Assembly (NCBI GenBank): GCA_008017155.1
Contig: SSGX01000043.1
Span: forward strand, 1-64,000
DNA from: Neisseriales bacterium
Lineage (GTDB): Bacteria > Pseudomonadota > Gammaproteobacteria > Burkholderiales > UBA11063
Length of the DNA stretch: 64,000 bases
Direction: 5' to 3'
Shown: in pieces, positions 18,303-27,892 of the stretch
How the letters are laid out: every line of letters begins with the position of its first letter
Numbering within the stretch: the first letter of the stretch is position 1
Notes under the pieces: generated by a model
Database searches by the model: none
What the model was told of the DNA's origin: nothing
Seen by the model: the letters and a program-made list of their open reading frames with translations, nothing else
Program-made: the position numbers and the translations under genes

Positions 18303-19101
18303 TAAAAATTCTCCAATTGGGGTATTTGATTCGGGAATTGGCGGACTAACCGTAGTAAAAAGTCTAATGCATAATTTGCCACAAGAAAATGTGGTCTATT
18401 TTGGTGACATTGCACGGATTCCCTATGGTACCAAATCAGTCTCGACAATCAAAAAATTCACCGAACAAACGGTACGATTTTTACTAAATCAGGATGTCAA
18501 AGCAATCATTATTGCCTGTAATACCATCTCGGCAGTAGCTAGAGATACCGTTCTCCAGCTAGCAGGAAATATTCCGGTAATCGATGTAATTTCTGCTGGA
18601 GCAAAAGCTGCAACCGCTAGTGCCAGTAAAATTGGCGTAATTGCAACCCCAGCGACGATTAATAGTAATGCTTACCCACGTGCAATCCAGCAACTTAACC
18701 CACAGGCAGAAGTGCACTCACAGGCTTGTGCCCTTTTCGTTAATATGATAGAAGAGGGATTTATCAATCACCCTGCCCTTGATCTGATAGCGGCTGAATA
18801 TCTAAACCCATTACTTAAACACAAACTTGAAGCATTAATCCTTGGCTGTACTCATTACCCGCTAATCACAGAAACGATAGCCAAAATTGTTGGTAATGAT
18901 ATACAAATAATTGATCCGGCAATTACTGCTGTTAGTCTATTACAATCAATACTTAATAAGACCGGACAGCTAAATCAAAATCTAACAACGAATGGGAACT
19001 ATCGTTTTTACGTGACTGATGTACCTATCAAATTCCAATCGATTGGCGAAATGTTTCTAGGACATCCGATGCAACATTTGGAAGTAGTTAGCGTTGAATA
19101 A
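18295..19101 (+). CDS. murI: glutamate racemase
   Basis: The product of 268 residues has IGVFDSGIGGLTVVKSL at the start, the first catalytic Cys in IIACNTISAV, and the second in LILGCTHYPLI. MurI interconverts L- and D-glutamate for peptidoglycan in the cytoplasm. Length is normal for the family. It starts inside the end of trmJ (8-bp overlap) and its last base is the first base of the next start codon, so expression is coupled. Confidence 0.97.
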   Translation: MSNKNSPIGVFDSGIGGLTVVKSLMHNLPQENVVYFGDIARIPYGTKSVSTIKKFTEQTVRFLLNQDVKAIIIACNTISAVARDTVLQLAGNIPVIDVISAGAKAATASASKIGVIATPATINSNAYPRAIQQLNPQAEVHSQACALFVNMIEEGFINHPALDLIAAEYLNPLLKHKLEALILGCTHYPLITETIAKIVGNDIQIIDPAITAVSLLQSILNKTGQLNQNLTTNGNYRFYVTDVPIKFQSIGEMFLGHPMQHLEVVSVE

Positions 19102-19829
19102 TGCTTATTTATGATTCACATTGCCACCTGGAGGCGATCAAAAATGACCCGCGCCAAACAAAAATATCTGTTCCTGCGATTTTACCTGAAGATATAGAGG
19201 AGTTATTTAAATATCGTAAGCATAATCCATATGCAAAAATAGGATTAGGCTTGCACCCTTGGTATGCTAATAAATTCATAAATTATTCTAATGTGAACTT
19301 TAATAACTATCTGGAACAATTAATAGTAGAATACCAACCAGACTTCATTGGTGAATGTGGTCTTGATAAAAACAAACCAGAATTTGAACTTCAGCAAAAA
19401 TTACTTCATATCCATTTAGAATTGGCTAAAAAGCATCAAAAGCCAGTTATTTTACACTCCGTACGTGCGACTAATGAATTATTATCAATCCTGAAGCAAT
19501 ATAAAAATCTACGTGGAATAGTACATGCCTTTAATGGTAACAGCGAAACTGCCAAGCAACTCTTACGCTTTGGCTTTTATCTTGGAATTGGTAGCCTGAT
19601 TCTCAATCCACAAAGCCAGTTAAGTAAGTCAATTGAGAAAATCCCGCTTAGCCAAATCATTCTTGAAACTGATGCACCATATATGCCACCATTTGAGGTG
19701 CAATACTCTCATCCTTACCATAGCCTTATTTATGCCGAGCGAATTTCTCAGCTAAAAAAAATTTCATTAACAGAGGTTATAGCCAACTCAAATACTAACT
19801 GGAACAATTTATTATTAAAGCAGACATAA
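19101..19829 (+). CDS. TatD-family metal-dependent hydrolase (YjjV-like)
   Basis: The product of 242 residues has the family's metal ligands: DSHCHLE at residues 5-11, GECGLDKN (about 93-100), LHSVRA, HAFNGN and ETDAPYMPP near 196-204. TatD proteins are Mg-dependent DNases or phosphoesterases. It follows murI with a 1-bp overlap and is the last gene of the unit that starts at 17132. The substrate cannot be deduced. Confidence 0.88.
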   Translation: MLIYDSHCHLEAIKNDPRQTKISVPAILPEDIEELFKYRKHNPYAKIGLGLHPWYANKFINYSNVNFNNYLEQLIVEYQPDFIGECGLDKNKPEFELQQKLLHIHLELAKKHQKPVILHSVRATNELLSILKQYKNLRGIVHAFNGNSETAKQLLRFGFYLGIGSLILNPQSQLSKSIEKIPLSQIILETDAPYMPPFEVQYSHPYHSLIYAERISQLKKISLTEVIANSNTNWNNLLLKQT

Positions 19830-19925
19830 ATTATTTTATTAAACTGATAGATAAGATATTTGTCTTAAATATTCAAATTGATTTTCATTTTTTATTAGAT
19901 GGTAAGATAACTTTGATAAAAATAT

Positions 19926-19943
19926 AGCATAATCATTTATGCT
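19926..19943. terminator. short hairpin after the TatD-like gene
   Basis: AGCATAA and TTATGCT form a perfect 7-bp stem with a TCAT loop about 100 bp after the stop. It has no T-run and may be a weak terminator or a binding site upstream of the HXXEE gene. Confidence 0.35.
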
Positions 19944-20012
19944 GAGATAATCTGAATTTATTTCTTAATTTTTGATAAAATACTCTTATATATTAAATAT
20001 AAAGATTAGAAA

Positions 20013-20573
20013 ATGATTCGGTATTTGGCACAAAATCAAAATTGGGCAAAAGTAACTCCATTACTGGGCGTAATAGCTACCATTACTCTGTTCAAATATA
20101 CAAATATAAATGAACCAATTTTTTGGGCTCTAGTAAATATTCCAATGTACCTTTTTCATCAAATGGAAGAACATTTTTTGCCAGGTGGATTTAAGAATTA
20201 CGTAAATCAAAAAATGAATCAAGGGATAGAAAAGCTCAATGATGTTAAAGTTTTTTGGATTAATATTATTGTAGTTTGGTTCACTTTTATCATTTTTGGA
20301 ATTTTATCTTGCTTGAATATTGCATTTGGATTTGCCATTATTATATTTAGTGTTATTAATTGTCTGGCACATATTATTATGGCAATAAAACAAAAAGAAT
20401 GGAATCCTGGTTTATGCATGGCAACAGTTCAATTTATTCTTAGCATTTACGCAGCGTGGTTTATAAGTATAAATGGAAATATTGCACACCTCTTATTATG
20501 GTGGATAGGTATGATTGCTTTCTCAATTATTACTCACATTGTAATCTTTAAAGTATCTATGACAAGAAATTAA
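20013..20573 (+). CDS. HXXEE-domain membrane protein
   Basis: The product of 186 residues has about five membrane segments and the motif HQMEEHFLPGGF (about 50-61), the defining HxxEE signature of a widespread family of uncharacterised membrane proteins. The His and Glu residues suggest a metal site inside the membrane, but no activity is established. It lies 23 bp upstream of a PAS/LuxR-type regulator on the same strand, so the two may form a unit. Confidence 0.75.
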   Translation: MIRYLAQNQNWAKVTPLLGVIATITLFKYTNINEPIFWALVNIPMYLFHQMEEHFLPGGFKNYVNQKMNQGIEKLNDVKVFWINIIVVWFTFIIFGILSCLNIAFGFAIIIFSVINCLAHIIMAIKQKEWNPGLCMATVQFILSIYAAWFISINGNIAHLLLWWIGMIAFSIITHIVIFKVSMTRN

Positions 20574-20596
20574 GTTATTTATTTAGAAAGTAATAA

Positions 20597-21343
20597 ATGT
20601 ATCAAGCAAATAATAAAAATCTTACAGATGAAGATTTTCTAGACTTAGTAATTAATTCTTTTAAAAATTTTGATGAAATACTTCATGGATGGTGTACTTT
20701 GATCAGGGCACCAGACTTATCAATAAAGTATACTAGCCCCTTGTATACAAAAGTATTTCAGAGATCTGAATCAATTGACAACTTTGAATTTATCGAGACT
20801 AATCCCAAACATCTCAAAGAGCAACAGGGGATTGACCTTAATCAAGTAATAAAAAACAGAAAAAAAGTAAGAAGTTTTGCTATTTCTGAGTTTGATGGTA
20901 AGTTACAACCTTTCTCGCTTGAAAAATCACCAATAATTAATCCTTCTACAAATAACGTAGTTGGTATTTATTGCAGTTACCGAACTCTATCATTTATAAG
21001 TATGCAACTACAGATAATTAGAAGCCTAGAAGTTTTTGAGTGTGACTATACAACAGACATAAGTAAATATAAATTAACAACTAGAGAAAAAGAAGCTATT
21101 TTTTTATTCCTCTCCGGTCTTAGTAGTAAAGATATTGCTTTTACACTATCAAAAATATCTGGTCGTGAAATCTCAAAGAGTACAGTTGATAGTTTATTTA
21201 GAGATCAATTGTTTTTGAAATTTGAAGTATATAATCGCGATGCACTTTTTGAAAAGTTACTTAGACTGGGTTTTGACCGATATGTACCTTCTGATTTATT
21301 ACCAAAAGTTGAATTACCAGTATCTGAATTAATAGCTTATTAG
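20597..21343 (+). CDS. transcriptional regulator with N-terminal PAS-like domain and LuxR-type HTH
   Basis: The product of 248 residues has an N-terminal sensor fold (about 25-135; segment IRAPDLSIKYTSPLYTKVF) and, from about residue 155, the LuxR/GerE-like start LTTREKEAIFLFLSGLSSKDIAFTL followed by STVDSLFRDQLFLKFEVYNRDALFEKLLRLGF, which fits a helix-turn-helix. It would bind DNA in response to a signal that cannot be inferred. The recognition region has an insertion (SKISGREI) relative to standard LuxR proteins. It overlaps the outer-membrane protein gene tail to tail by 4 bp. Confidence 0.7.
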   Translation: MYQANNKNLTDEDFLDLVINSFKNFDEILHGWCTLIRAPDLSIKYTSPLYTKVFQRSESIDNFEFIETNPKHLKEQQGIDLNQVIKNRKKVRSFAISEFDGKLQPFSLEKSPIINPSTNNVVGIYCSYRTLSFISMQLQIIRSLEVFECDYTTDISKYKLTTREKEAIFLFLSGLSSKDIAFTLSKISGREISKSTVDSLFRDQLFLKFEVYNRDALFEKLLRLGFDRYVPSDLLPKVELPVSELIAY

Positions 21344-22128
21344 AATAATACTGCAAAATTAATACCCAAAGTATTCTGAACATAATTGTTCATCAAAAAT
21401 TGATTTGAACTAACACCAATGTCAGGATATTCAACATTTGGTGAACTCATGCTATTGCTAAAATTATAATTAAACTGATAATAGCCTATCATTGCAAAGC
21501 GCTCAGTGATATTCCACTGGATTGATGGAGTAACTTTAACCGTGTATAGTGTATAATCATAATGCCCAAGACTGCCATCCACTGAATTTGGAACAACCGA
21601 ACTATGATCACCAATATTAAAGGCTAAATCTATTGATGCTTTTAAAACCGATGGAATTAAAATCATTTCGTTCTTGACTCCAAATGCTACATTATAAGAA
21701 GGATCTTCAATTATAAACTGCTGAATACTATTTTGATTAACAGCAAGAAGCTGGTTAGCATAAGACAAGCCAATATGTGGAATTAAATTATAATTATTTG
21801 CGATCAAGAAAGCATAACCAACATTTATACCAAAACTACTACCAGAAGAATTATTGTAGGTTTTACTGATGTTATTATTACTATTATTATTAAAATTAAA
21901 AGATAATTTTGTTGTAGCAAATAAATCGAGCCAAAGTCCGTTGTTAAATAATGCTTGTCCATTAGCATTAAGATTAGATGCCCTATAATTACCGGGAGAA
22001 GAAATTAGTGCTAATCCAGCTGAAACATTATTATCAAAGACTAAAAAGGGACTTGATTCATTTGTGGAAGCCATTATAGAAGGCGAAATTAATGAAAAAA
22101 GAATACCTATTATATACAGTAATCGCAA
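21340..22128 (-). CDS. putative outer-membrane beta-barrel protein
   Basis: The product of 262 residues begins with a signal peptide ([21 protein letters not shown], cleavage near 21). The mature part consists of alternating aromatic and polar strands (for example [14 protein letters not shown]) and ends with a Phe (LGINFAVLF), as expected for an outer-membrane barrel. It contains an Asn-rich loop. It starts inside metA (19-bp overlap), so it is translationally coupled to a biosynthetic gene, an odd pairing. No specific family is recognised. Confidence 0.65.
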   Translation of the reverse strand: MRLLYIIGILFSLISPSIMASTNESSPFLVFDNNVSAGLALISSPGNYRASNLNANGQALFNNGLWLDLFATTKLSFNFNNNSNNNISKTYNNSSGSSFGINVGYAFLIANNYNLIPHIGLSYANQLLAVNQNSIQQFIIEDPSYNVAFGVKNEMILIPSVLKASIDLAFNIGDHSSVVPNSVDGSLGHYDYTLYTVKVTPSIQWNITERFAMIGYYQFNYNFSNSMSSPNVEYPDIGVSSNQFLMNNYVQNTLGINFAVLF

Positions 22129-23048
22129 GTTAACCCAACCTCGGAAAGACTAAATGGAGTTTCCTGATAGACACAATAATTAAGCCAATTTGCAAAAAGA
22201 AGATGTGCATGAGCTCGCCATAAAGATGCTGGCTTTTGACTAGAATCATTATTTATAAAATAATTGACTGGCAAATTAATATCTAATCCTTTATTTAAAT
22301 CACGAAAATATTCATCACTCAAAGTCATAGTATCATATTCAGAATGACCAGTAATAAAAACCTGACGATAATCAGGTGTTGCTATAAGATAAACGCCAGA
22401 CTCCTCAGATTCAGCCAAGATTTTTAATTCTCGACGTGATGAAATATCCTCTCTTCTTACATAAGTATGGCGAGAATGTGGAACCCAAAACACATCATCG
22501 AAGCCTCGCAATAGCTTACTTAATTGGTGATTAACCTGATGTGGAAATACACCGAACATTTTTTGCTCCAAGTTATTTTTTGGAATACCATAGTGATAAT
22601 ATAGACCCGCTAATGTCCCCCAGCATATGTGTAAGCATGAGAAAACATTGGATTTACTCCACTCCATAATTAAACATAGCTCATCCCAAAAATCAACTTC
22701 TTCAAAACTGATTTGCCCCAATGGTGCACCAGTTATAATCATTCCATCAAATTTATCATTTTTTATATTATCAAAACTATTGTAGAAGTTATTTAAGTGA
22801 TCATCAGAAGTATTTTTAGACTCATGCGATCTGGGATGTAAAAAAGTTATTTCTATTTGTAATGGGGTATTACCCAAAAGTCGTAAAATTTGTGTTTCAG
22901 TTACTATTTTATTTGGCATTAAGTTCAAAATAACTATTTTTAATGGACGAATATCCTGATGTTTGGCGCGCTCTTCGGTCATTACAAATATATTCTCTGA
23001 ATTAAGAATATCAGTTGCAGGAAGATTATTTGGTATTTTTACTGGCAT
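22110..23048 (-). CDS. metA: homoserine O-succinyltransferase (MetA type)
   Basis: The ATG at 23048 has GGAG six nt upstream and gives an N-terminus like E. coli MetA (MPxKIPNxLPA), so an in-frame TTG further out is rejected. The product of 312 residues has the catalytic residues at the E. coli positions: Lys47, Cys142 (ICWG), His235 and Glu237 (GHSEYD). Residue 111 is Gly (GAPLG), which in this family favours succinyl-CoA, whereas Glu at that site marks acetyl-CoA enzymes. MetA activates homoserine for methionine synthesis. It overlaps the downstream barrel-protein gene by 19 bp. Confidence 0.95.
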   Translation of the reverse strand: MPVKIPNNLPATDILNSENIFVMTEERAKHQDIRPLKIVILNLMPNKIVTETQILRLLGNTPLQIEITFLHPRSHESKNTSDDHLNNFYNSFDNIKNDKFDGMIITGAPLGQISFEEVDFWDELCLIMEWSKSNVFSCLHICWGTLAGLYYHYGIPKNNLEQKMFGVFPHQVNHQLSKLLRGFDDVFWVPHSRHTYVRREDISSRRELKILAESEESGVYLIATPDYRQVFITGHSEYDTMTLSDEYFRDLNKGLDINLPVNYFINNDSSQKPASLWRAHAHLLFANWLNYCVYQETPFSLSEVGLTCDYCI

Positions 23049-23163
23049 ACAAAGCTCCAATTTTTAATATATGAGAAGAATGATATAAGATTTTTTATAA
23101 ATTAAATATTTAATTTCAAATAGTTAATAAAATCTATCAGAAGATGTGGAGTATTTTATACTA

Positions 23164-23601
23164 CTATTGTATCAGTTTCTCATAAACATAAAGATCACGC
23201 TTTGACGCTACTTTATCATATAAAAATTGCGCTTTCTGATTTTCATGGCGGGTTAACCAATAAAACGATGGACAGCCTGCATTTTTAGCTGCAACTGCTA
23301 CAGCATCAATCAATTTACGAGCAATGCCCTGCCCCCGATACTTATCATCTGTATATAAATCACTTAAATAGCAATTCCGAATATTAAAGGTATCTGGCAT
23401 AAAAACATAATTAGCTACTCCAACCACATTTCCATCAATAATAGCCAAGAAAGAATTAAGCTCAGTAGTTTCATCCATTATCATTGAAAACACAGACTCA
23501 ATATGCTTATCATCAACATCAAAAGCGTAAAACTCAAAATAAAGCTTCATCAAGGTTTGCCAGCCTGATTTAAACTCTTCGTTAAGAGGTAAAATTTCCA
23601 T
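23164..23601 (-). CDS. GNAT-family acetyltransferase
   Basis: The product of 145 residues has the GNAT core: LAIIDGNVVGVANYVFMPD, YLSDLYTDDKYRGQGIARKLIDAV (acetyl-CoA loop RGQGIA about 95-100) and FYWLTRHENQKAQFLYDKVA. Its overall form resembles small GNATs that acetylate amino acids or polyamines. The acceptor is not deducible. It follows hslO by 5 bp on the same strand. Confidence 0.88.
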   Translation of the reverse strand: MEILPLNEEFKSGWQTLMKLYFEFYAFDVDDKHIESVFSMIMDETTELNSFLAIIDGNVVGVANYVFMPDTFNIRNCYLSDLYTDDKYRGQGIARKLIDAVAVAAKNAGCPSFYWLTRHENQKAQFLYDKVASKRDLYVYEKLIQ

Positions 23602-23606
23602 AGGGA

Positions 23607-24491
23607 TTAGTGTACCTTATCAGAAATCAGGGGAATCTCATCAATTGATAATTGTAAAACAAATTCACTTAATTCCTGTTGAGTAAATTTATATTCAGCA
23701 TTACAATAATCGCAATCAACGGTGATATTACCCTGCTCTTCAATCAAACTTTCCAATTCACCCTTACCAAGACTACGTAAAATTTCACTAACCCTTTGTC
23801 GACTACAACTACAGCCAAATTTTACAGCTAATTCGGGCATAACTACGATATTATCTTCATTAAATAACTGATAAAGAATCCGTTGCAAATTAGTATGCAA
23901 TAATTCATATGTCGTAAGGGTATTTGCTAGCATAAATACCCGCTCAATTTCTTCTGCAAACTGATGATGGGTATCTGGCAACTGTTGCAGCATAAAGCCA
24001 ACAACCCGATGCTCACTATAAGAAATTAAAAACCAGCTTTTTAGCTGTTCCGACTGCGCCATATAGTTATTAATAATCTCATCAATCAAATTACCATTAA
24101 AAGCAATTATACTTTGGTAAAGATTTCCTTCATTTTTCGAGTCTATACTAACAACCAGTCTGCCTGTTTGCATATACTCAGAGTATGAAATTACCGCTTC
24201 ATCAATAGCCACAAATTTAGCAGTAGCCCTAACCACCATATCGTTACTACATTCGCACACAACTAGTCGAAAATGTGGGTTATCCTGAATTTGGCAAATA
24301 ACCTTTCCCTGCAATTTCAGGTTACTCGTCATTAACACATTCGCAGCCAATAATTCACCAAGTAGCTGTTTTAGTCCAAGTGGATATTCTCGCTGCGAGG
24401 CAATTGTTTCCCAGCAATCCTCAAGCACCACCATTGCACCTTTTATTGGCAAATTTTCAAAAATAAACTTCTGAACAAAGCTAGTTGACAT
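23607..24491 (-). CDS. hslO: redox-regulated chaperone Hsp33
   Basis: The product of 294 residues has the C-terminal zinc-binding redox switch: FGCSCSR (CxC) and CDYCNAEY (CxxC). N-terminal features (FIFENLPIKGAMVVLEDCWETI) and QLPDTHHQFAEE in the middle match the family. On oxidation Hsp33 releases zinc, dimerises and holds unfolded proteins. An extra Cys pair near residues 95-97 (CECS) is not part of the switch. It lies 26 bp downstream of yebC. Confidence 0.96.
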   Translation of the reverse strand: MSTSFVQKFIFENLPIKGAMVVLEDCWETIASQREYPLGLKQLLGELLAANVLMTSNLKLQGKVICQIQDNPHFRLVVCECSNDMVVRATAKFVAIDEAVISYSEYMQTGRLVVSIDSKNEGNLYQSIIAFNGNLIDEIINNYMAQSEQLKSWFLISYSEHRVVGFMLQQLPDTHHQFAEEIERVFMLANTLTTYELLHTNLQRILYQLFNEDNIVVMPELAVKFGCSCSRQRVSEILRSLGKGELESLIEEQGNITVDCDYCNAEYKFTQQELSEFVLQLSIDEIPLISDKVH

Positions 24492-24517
24492 TTACTCGGC
24501 TAATCTCATAAAAATTA

Positions 24518-25243
24518 TTATAAATCTAAAACCGCATTGGTATAAACTTCCTGCACATCATCAAGAGCCTCAAAGGCATCCAGTAAACGCTGCATTTTTT
24601 CAGCATCTTCCCCAGATAGTTCAGTCTCAACCCCAGCTTTCATCGTAACTTCAGCTAATTCAGCTATAAAACCCTTGGCTTCAAGCTGGGATTTCACTTC
24701 AACAAAATCATGTGGTGCAGTGATTACTTCAAAACTTCCATCTTCATTACTGACTACATCTTCTGCACCAGCTTCAAGTGCAGCTTCCATAAGTGCATCT
24801 TCATTAGTTCCTGGTGCGTAAATTAATTGACCACAATGCTTAAACTGGAATGAAACGCAACCATCAGTTCCCATATTACCACCATATTTATTAAAGGCAT
24901 GGCGAACTTCGGCTACTGTGCGAGTATTATTATCAGTTAAACAGTCAACAATAATCCCAGCCCCAGCAATACCATAACCTTCGAAGCGTAATTCAACATA
25001 ATCAACACCTTCCAGCTCACCAGTACCACGTTTGATTGCCCGTTCTACATTATCTTTAGGGACATTATTTTCACGAGCTTTTTCCATTGCTAAGCGTAGG
25101 CGCGGATTAGCATCCGGATCACCACCGCCCATTTTTGCGGCAATAGTAATTTCTTTTACTAGACGAGTCGTTACTTTTCCTTTTTTTGCATCAGCAGCAG
25201 CTTTACGGTGTTTTATATTGGCCCATTTACTATGTCCAGCCAT
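24518..25243 (-). CDS. yebC: YebC/PmpR-family translational or transcriptional regulator
   Basis: The ATG at 25243 is chosen because it begins the family N-terminus [23 protein letters not shown] and has GAGG just upstream; the frame runs out to 25294. The product of 241 residues has [26 protein letters not shown] and [29 protein letters not shown]. YebC-type proteins help ribosomes at polyproline stretches or regulate transcription, depending on lineage. A TATAAT promoter for the divergent MFS gene lies about 80 bp away. Confidence 0.96.
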   Translation of the reverse strand: MAGHSKWANIKHRKAAADAKKGKVTTRLVKEITIAAKMGGGDPDANPRLRLAMEKARENNVPKDNVERAIKRGTGELEGVDYVELRFEGYGIAGAGIIVDCLTDNNTRTVAEVRHAFNKYGGNMGTDGCVSFQFKHCGQLIYAPGTNEDALMEAALEAGAEDVVSNEDGSFEVITAPHDFVEVKSQLEAKGFIAELAEVTMKAGVETELSGEDAEKMQRLLDAFEALDDVQEVYTNAVLDL

Positions 25244-25300
25244 GATTACCTCATTAAAATAAATTTGCCAGTATTTTAGCATAAAAACCAGCATAATTAC

Positions 25301-25329
25301 TTGCAGAGTATCCAGTTTATGGTTATAAT
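25301..25329 (+). promoter_or_regulatory. sigma70-type promoter for the MFS gene
   Basis: TTGCAG (25301-25306), a 17-bp spacer and a perfect TATAAT (25324-25329) lie upstream of a leader of about 110 nt. The -35 is weak (3 of 6), and the -10 is ideal. Confidence 0.55.
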
Positions 25330-25366
25330 CCCGGCATAAGCATATGACCTGTTTCTGGCATATAGC

Positions 25367-25414
25367 GGATTTTAAATATTTATTTAAATCCTGAGTTGAA
25401 GTTTTTCAATTCAG
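25367..25414 (+). promoter_or_regulatory. two adjoining hairpins in the MFS leader
   Basis: The first hairpin (25367-25391, GGATTT...AAATCC with one bulged T) abuts the second (25391-25414, CTGAGTTGAA / TTCAATTCAG with one G-T pair and a GTTT loop). They lie between the promoter and a short upstream ORF. This could be a leader control element. No known riboswitch class is recognised. Confidence 0.4.
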
Positions 25415-25442
25415 ACTAAACAAAACCTTTTAGGACTTGATA

Positions 25443-25493
25443 ATGCAAATTACAAGTACCAGATTATGCAAACAATTAAGCAGAATTATTTAA
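25443..25493 (+). CDS. possible 16-codon leader ORF overlapping the MFS start
   Basis: An ATG with AGGA 8 nt upstream opens a 16-codon frame that ends 28 bp inside the MFS gene, in another frame. The MFS ATG itself has no good ribosome-binding site, so its translation may depend on ribosomes terminating here. The peptide has no recognisable attenuation codon run. This is inference from ribosome-binding-site quality alone. Confidence 0.3.
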   Translation: MQITSTRLCKQLSRII

Positions 25494-26659
25494 CCTTACT
25501 CCTCTTATGCCTTGGCTATTTCATTGATTTTTATGATTTAACCATTATGGGTGTTAGCTACAACGAACTGATTAAAGAACAGTTTCACATCCTAAATCAG
25601 GCGCAAATCCAGCAAACTTATCTTTTAATCTCAAATTTTCAAACGGTTGGGATTTTTATTGGTGCAGTTTTATTTGGCTGGCTTGGCGATAAAATTGGAC
25701 GCGCAGCTGCGATCAAATATAGTATTCTTTTATACTCAATCTCAACTATTCTTGCGGTTTATACCACCTCATTGCCTATTTTTATTGCGCTTAGAACACT
25801 TTCATATATAGGTCTAGCCGCTGAATTTTCTACATCTACGGTATTAATCCTTGAACTATTCCCGATTAAATCAGCCAGCTGGGGCTCGGCACTATTATAT
25901 TCATTTGGTGTCTTGGGTGGAATGACGGCAACTTTTATCGGAATTTTATCTTGGAAGCTGATGTTTATCTTCGGTGGAAGTGCCGGACTGGTACTTTTTA
26001 TTGCTAGAGCAAGGATAAGCGAATCAGCAGAATACCTATATGCAAAGACAGGGGCATTAAAGAGAGAGTTAGGTAGCTTCCGACAATTGCTACTAAATAA
26101 ATCGTATTTACTTGGAATCGGTAAATATCTACTAATGATATTGCCATTTTATGCAATCATCACCATGATGTTTATTTTCCCTAATTACATCGTAACTAAA
26201 ATTAGCATCGCAAGCGCTACCAAGACTTTATTAATTGGTTTTTTTATTGGTAATATCATTAGTTGTTTTTTAAGTGCAATTATCAATAATCACTACAAAA
26301 ATTACAAAGCATCAATGTTTGTAATGCTAATAATCTTCCTAATATTGATGCTTAACTTTAACCAGATTCAGGAAAAATATCTACTATTTTATTTTATAGG
26401 ATTGGGATTAATTGGTGGCGGCTACCCTATTTCATGGGCACAGCAGATTGCTCGCGAATATCCAACTCATATTAGAAGTCTAGCTAGTAATATCCTCTTT
26501 GCACTAGGGCGAGCTTCAAGTATTATCTTTAATATCTTGATTAGTTCTTGGCTTGCTCCTATTGATACCTTTAAGCATAACGCCATATTTGCGATTATAG
26601 TTACCTTTATACTTGCAATTAGCAGCCTCTTTTTCAGTAAAAATGTCTATAAACAATAA
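25466..26659 (+). CDS. MFS transporter
   Basis: The product of 397 residues has about twelve membrane helices and MFS landmarks: LGYFIDFYDLTIMGVSY in helix 1, FGWLGDKIGRAAAIKYS (the DRxGR-like loop 2-3) and a charged central loop. The N-terminus resembles the sugar or aromatic-acid/proton symporter groups, but the substrate is not deducible. Transcription probably starts after the TATAAT at 25324-25329. The ATG lacks a strong ribosome-binding site and is overlapped by a short upstream ORF. coaBC starts 18 bp downstream and may be co-transcribed. Confidence 0.85.
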   Translation: MQTIKQNYLTLLLLCLGYFIDFYDLTIMGVSYNELIKEQFHILNQAQIQQTYLLISNFQTVGIFIGAVLFGWLGDKIGRAAAIKYSILLYSISTILAVYTTSLPIFIALRTLSYIGLAAEFSTSTVLILELFPIKSASWGSALLYSFGVLGGMTATFIGILSWKLMFIFGGSAGLVLFIARARISESAEYLYAKTGALKRELGSFRQLLLNKSYLLGIGKYLLMILPFYAIITMMFIFPNYIVTKISIASATKTLLIGFFIGNIISCFLSAIINNHYKNYKASMFVMLIIFLILMLNFNQIQEKYLLFYFIGLGLIGGGYPISWAQQIAREYPTHIRSLASNILFALGRASSIIFNILISSWLAPIDTFKHNAIFAIIVTFILAISSLFFSKNVYKQ

Positions 26660-26677
26660 AACATTACATATACCGCT

Positions 26678-27892
26678 ATGAAAAAAATACTAATTGGAAT
26701 CAGTGGCAGTATTGCTGCTTACAAAACAGTTTTATTGATTCGTGAACTTAGCCAACGTGGTTATGCCGTCCGGGTTATACTAACTTCCGGTGGGCAAAGA
26801 TTTGTTACTAAGGAACTCATTGCCGGGCTGGGAGTTGAGGTTTATACTGATGATACCATCAATCTAAGTAAAATAGAAGAAGCTATGCTACATATCAACC
26901 TAGCAAAGTGGGCTGATTTAATCATGATTGCTCCAGCGTCAGCCAATACTATTGCCAAACTTGCAACTGGTTTGGCGGATAGCTTATTATATGAGAGTGT
27001 TTTGGCTGCTAGCAATAAACCAATTTACCTAGCACCAGCCATGAATTATCAGATGTACAAAAACCCAGCTACTCAAGCAAATTTACAAATATTGGACGCT
27101 AGAGGAATCAATATCTGTAAGCCAAATGAAGGGATACAAGCATGTGGTGATGTTGGTTTGGGTCGGATGCAGGAAGCGGATCAATTACAGCAAATTATTG
27201 AAAATCATTTCCAACACAAAGAATTAGCCAATCTCAAAGATAAAACAATAGTAATTACTCTAGGTGCAACAATTGAGGAAATTGACCCGGTACGCTACAT
27301 ATCCAACCATAGCTCAGGCAAAATGGGGCTAGCACTGATAAATGCGGCACTTGATGCTGGTGCTAGGGTTATCGCCATTTATGGCAAAGTTGATATTGCT
27401 CTCCCGGAAAATTCACCATCATTGACTAAAATACCTGCACTATCCGCAACAGAAATGCTGAATGTAACGCTCGAACAAACAAAAACAGCTGATATTTTGA
27501 TTGCTTGTGCCGCTGTTTGTGATTATCGAATGAAAGAAATCTCCAAAGAGAAGATTAAAAAAGATTTGGCAAATAATTCAATCACTCTAGAGCTAATTCC
27601 TAATCCAGATATTGTATCTGAGACTAAAAAGGCTATTCCTTCACTACTCTGTATTGGCTTTGCCGCAGAGACGGAAAATCTCATTGATCATGCAAAAGTC
27701 AAGCTAGAAAAGAAAAATCTTGATATTATAGTTGCCAATCCGGTTGATAATGGCAAGGCTTTTGGTAAAGATAATAACGAAATTCATATCCTTGATAAAA
27801 AAGGAAATATTAGCCACTATGCAGAAGCGAGTAAAAATATCTTAGCAGCAAATATCATGATTTATCTGGATAAGTACTATGAAGCCATTTAA
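26678..27892 (+). CDS. coaBC: bifunctional phosphopantothenoylcysteine decarboxylase / phosphopantothenate-cysteine ligase
   Basis: The product of 404 residues has an N-terminal flavoprotein domain (GISGSIAAYKTVLLIREL, HINLAKWADLIMIAPASANTIAK with the active-site His, APAMNYQMY, and CGDVGLGRMQE with the active Cys). It also has a C-terminal CoaB domain (ITLGATIEEIDPVRYISNHSSGKMG about 190-214, IVANPVD near 350). It performs two consecutive steps of coenzyme A synthesis. It overlaps coaX by 14 bp, so two CoA steps are coupled here. Confidence 0.96.
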   Translation: MKKILIGISGSIAAYKTVLLIRELSQRGYAVRVILTSGGQRFVTKELIAGLGVEVYTDDTINLSKIEEAMLHINLAKWADLIMIAPASANTIAKLATGLADSLLYESVLAASNKPIYLAPAMNYQMYKNPATQANLQILDARGINICKPNEGIQACGDVGLGRMQEADQLQQIIENHFQHKELANLKDKTIVITLGATIEEIDPVRYISNHSSGKMGLALINAALDAGARVIAIYGKVDIALPENSPSLTKIPALSATEMLNVTLEQTKTADILIACAAVCDYRMKEISKEKIKKDLANNSITLELIPNPDIVSETKKAIPSLLCIGFAAETENLIDHAKVKLEKKNLDIIVANPVDNGKAFGKDNNEIHILDKKGNISHYAEASKNILAANIMIYLDKYYEAI

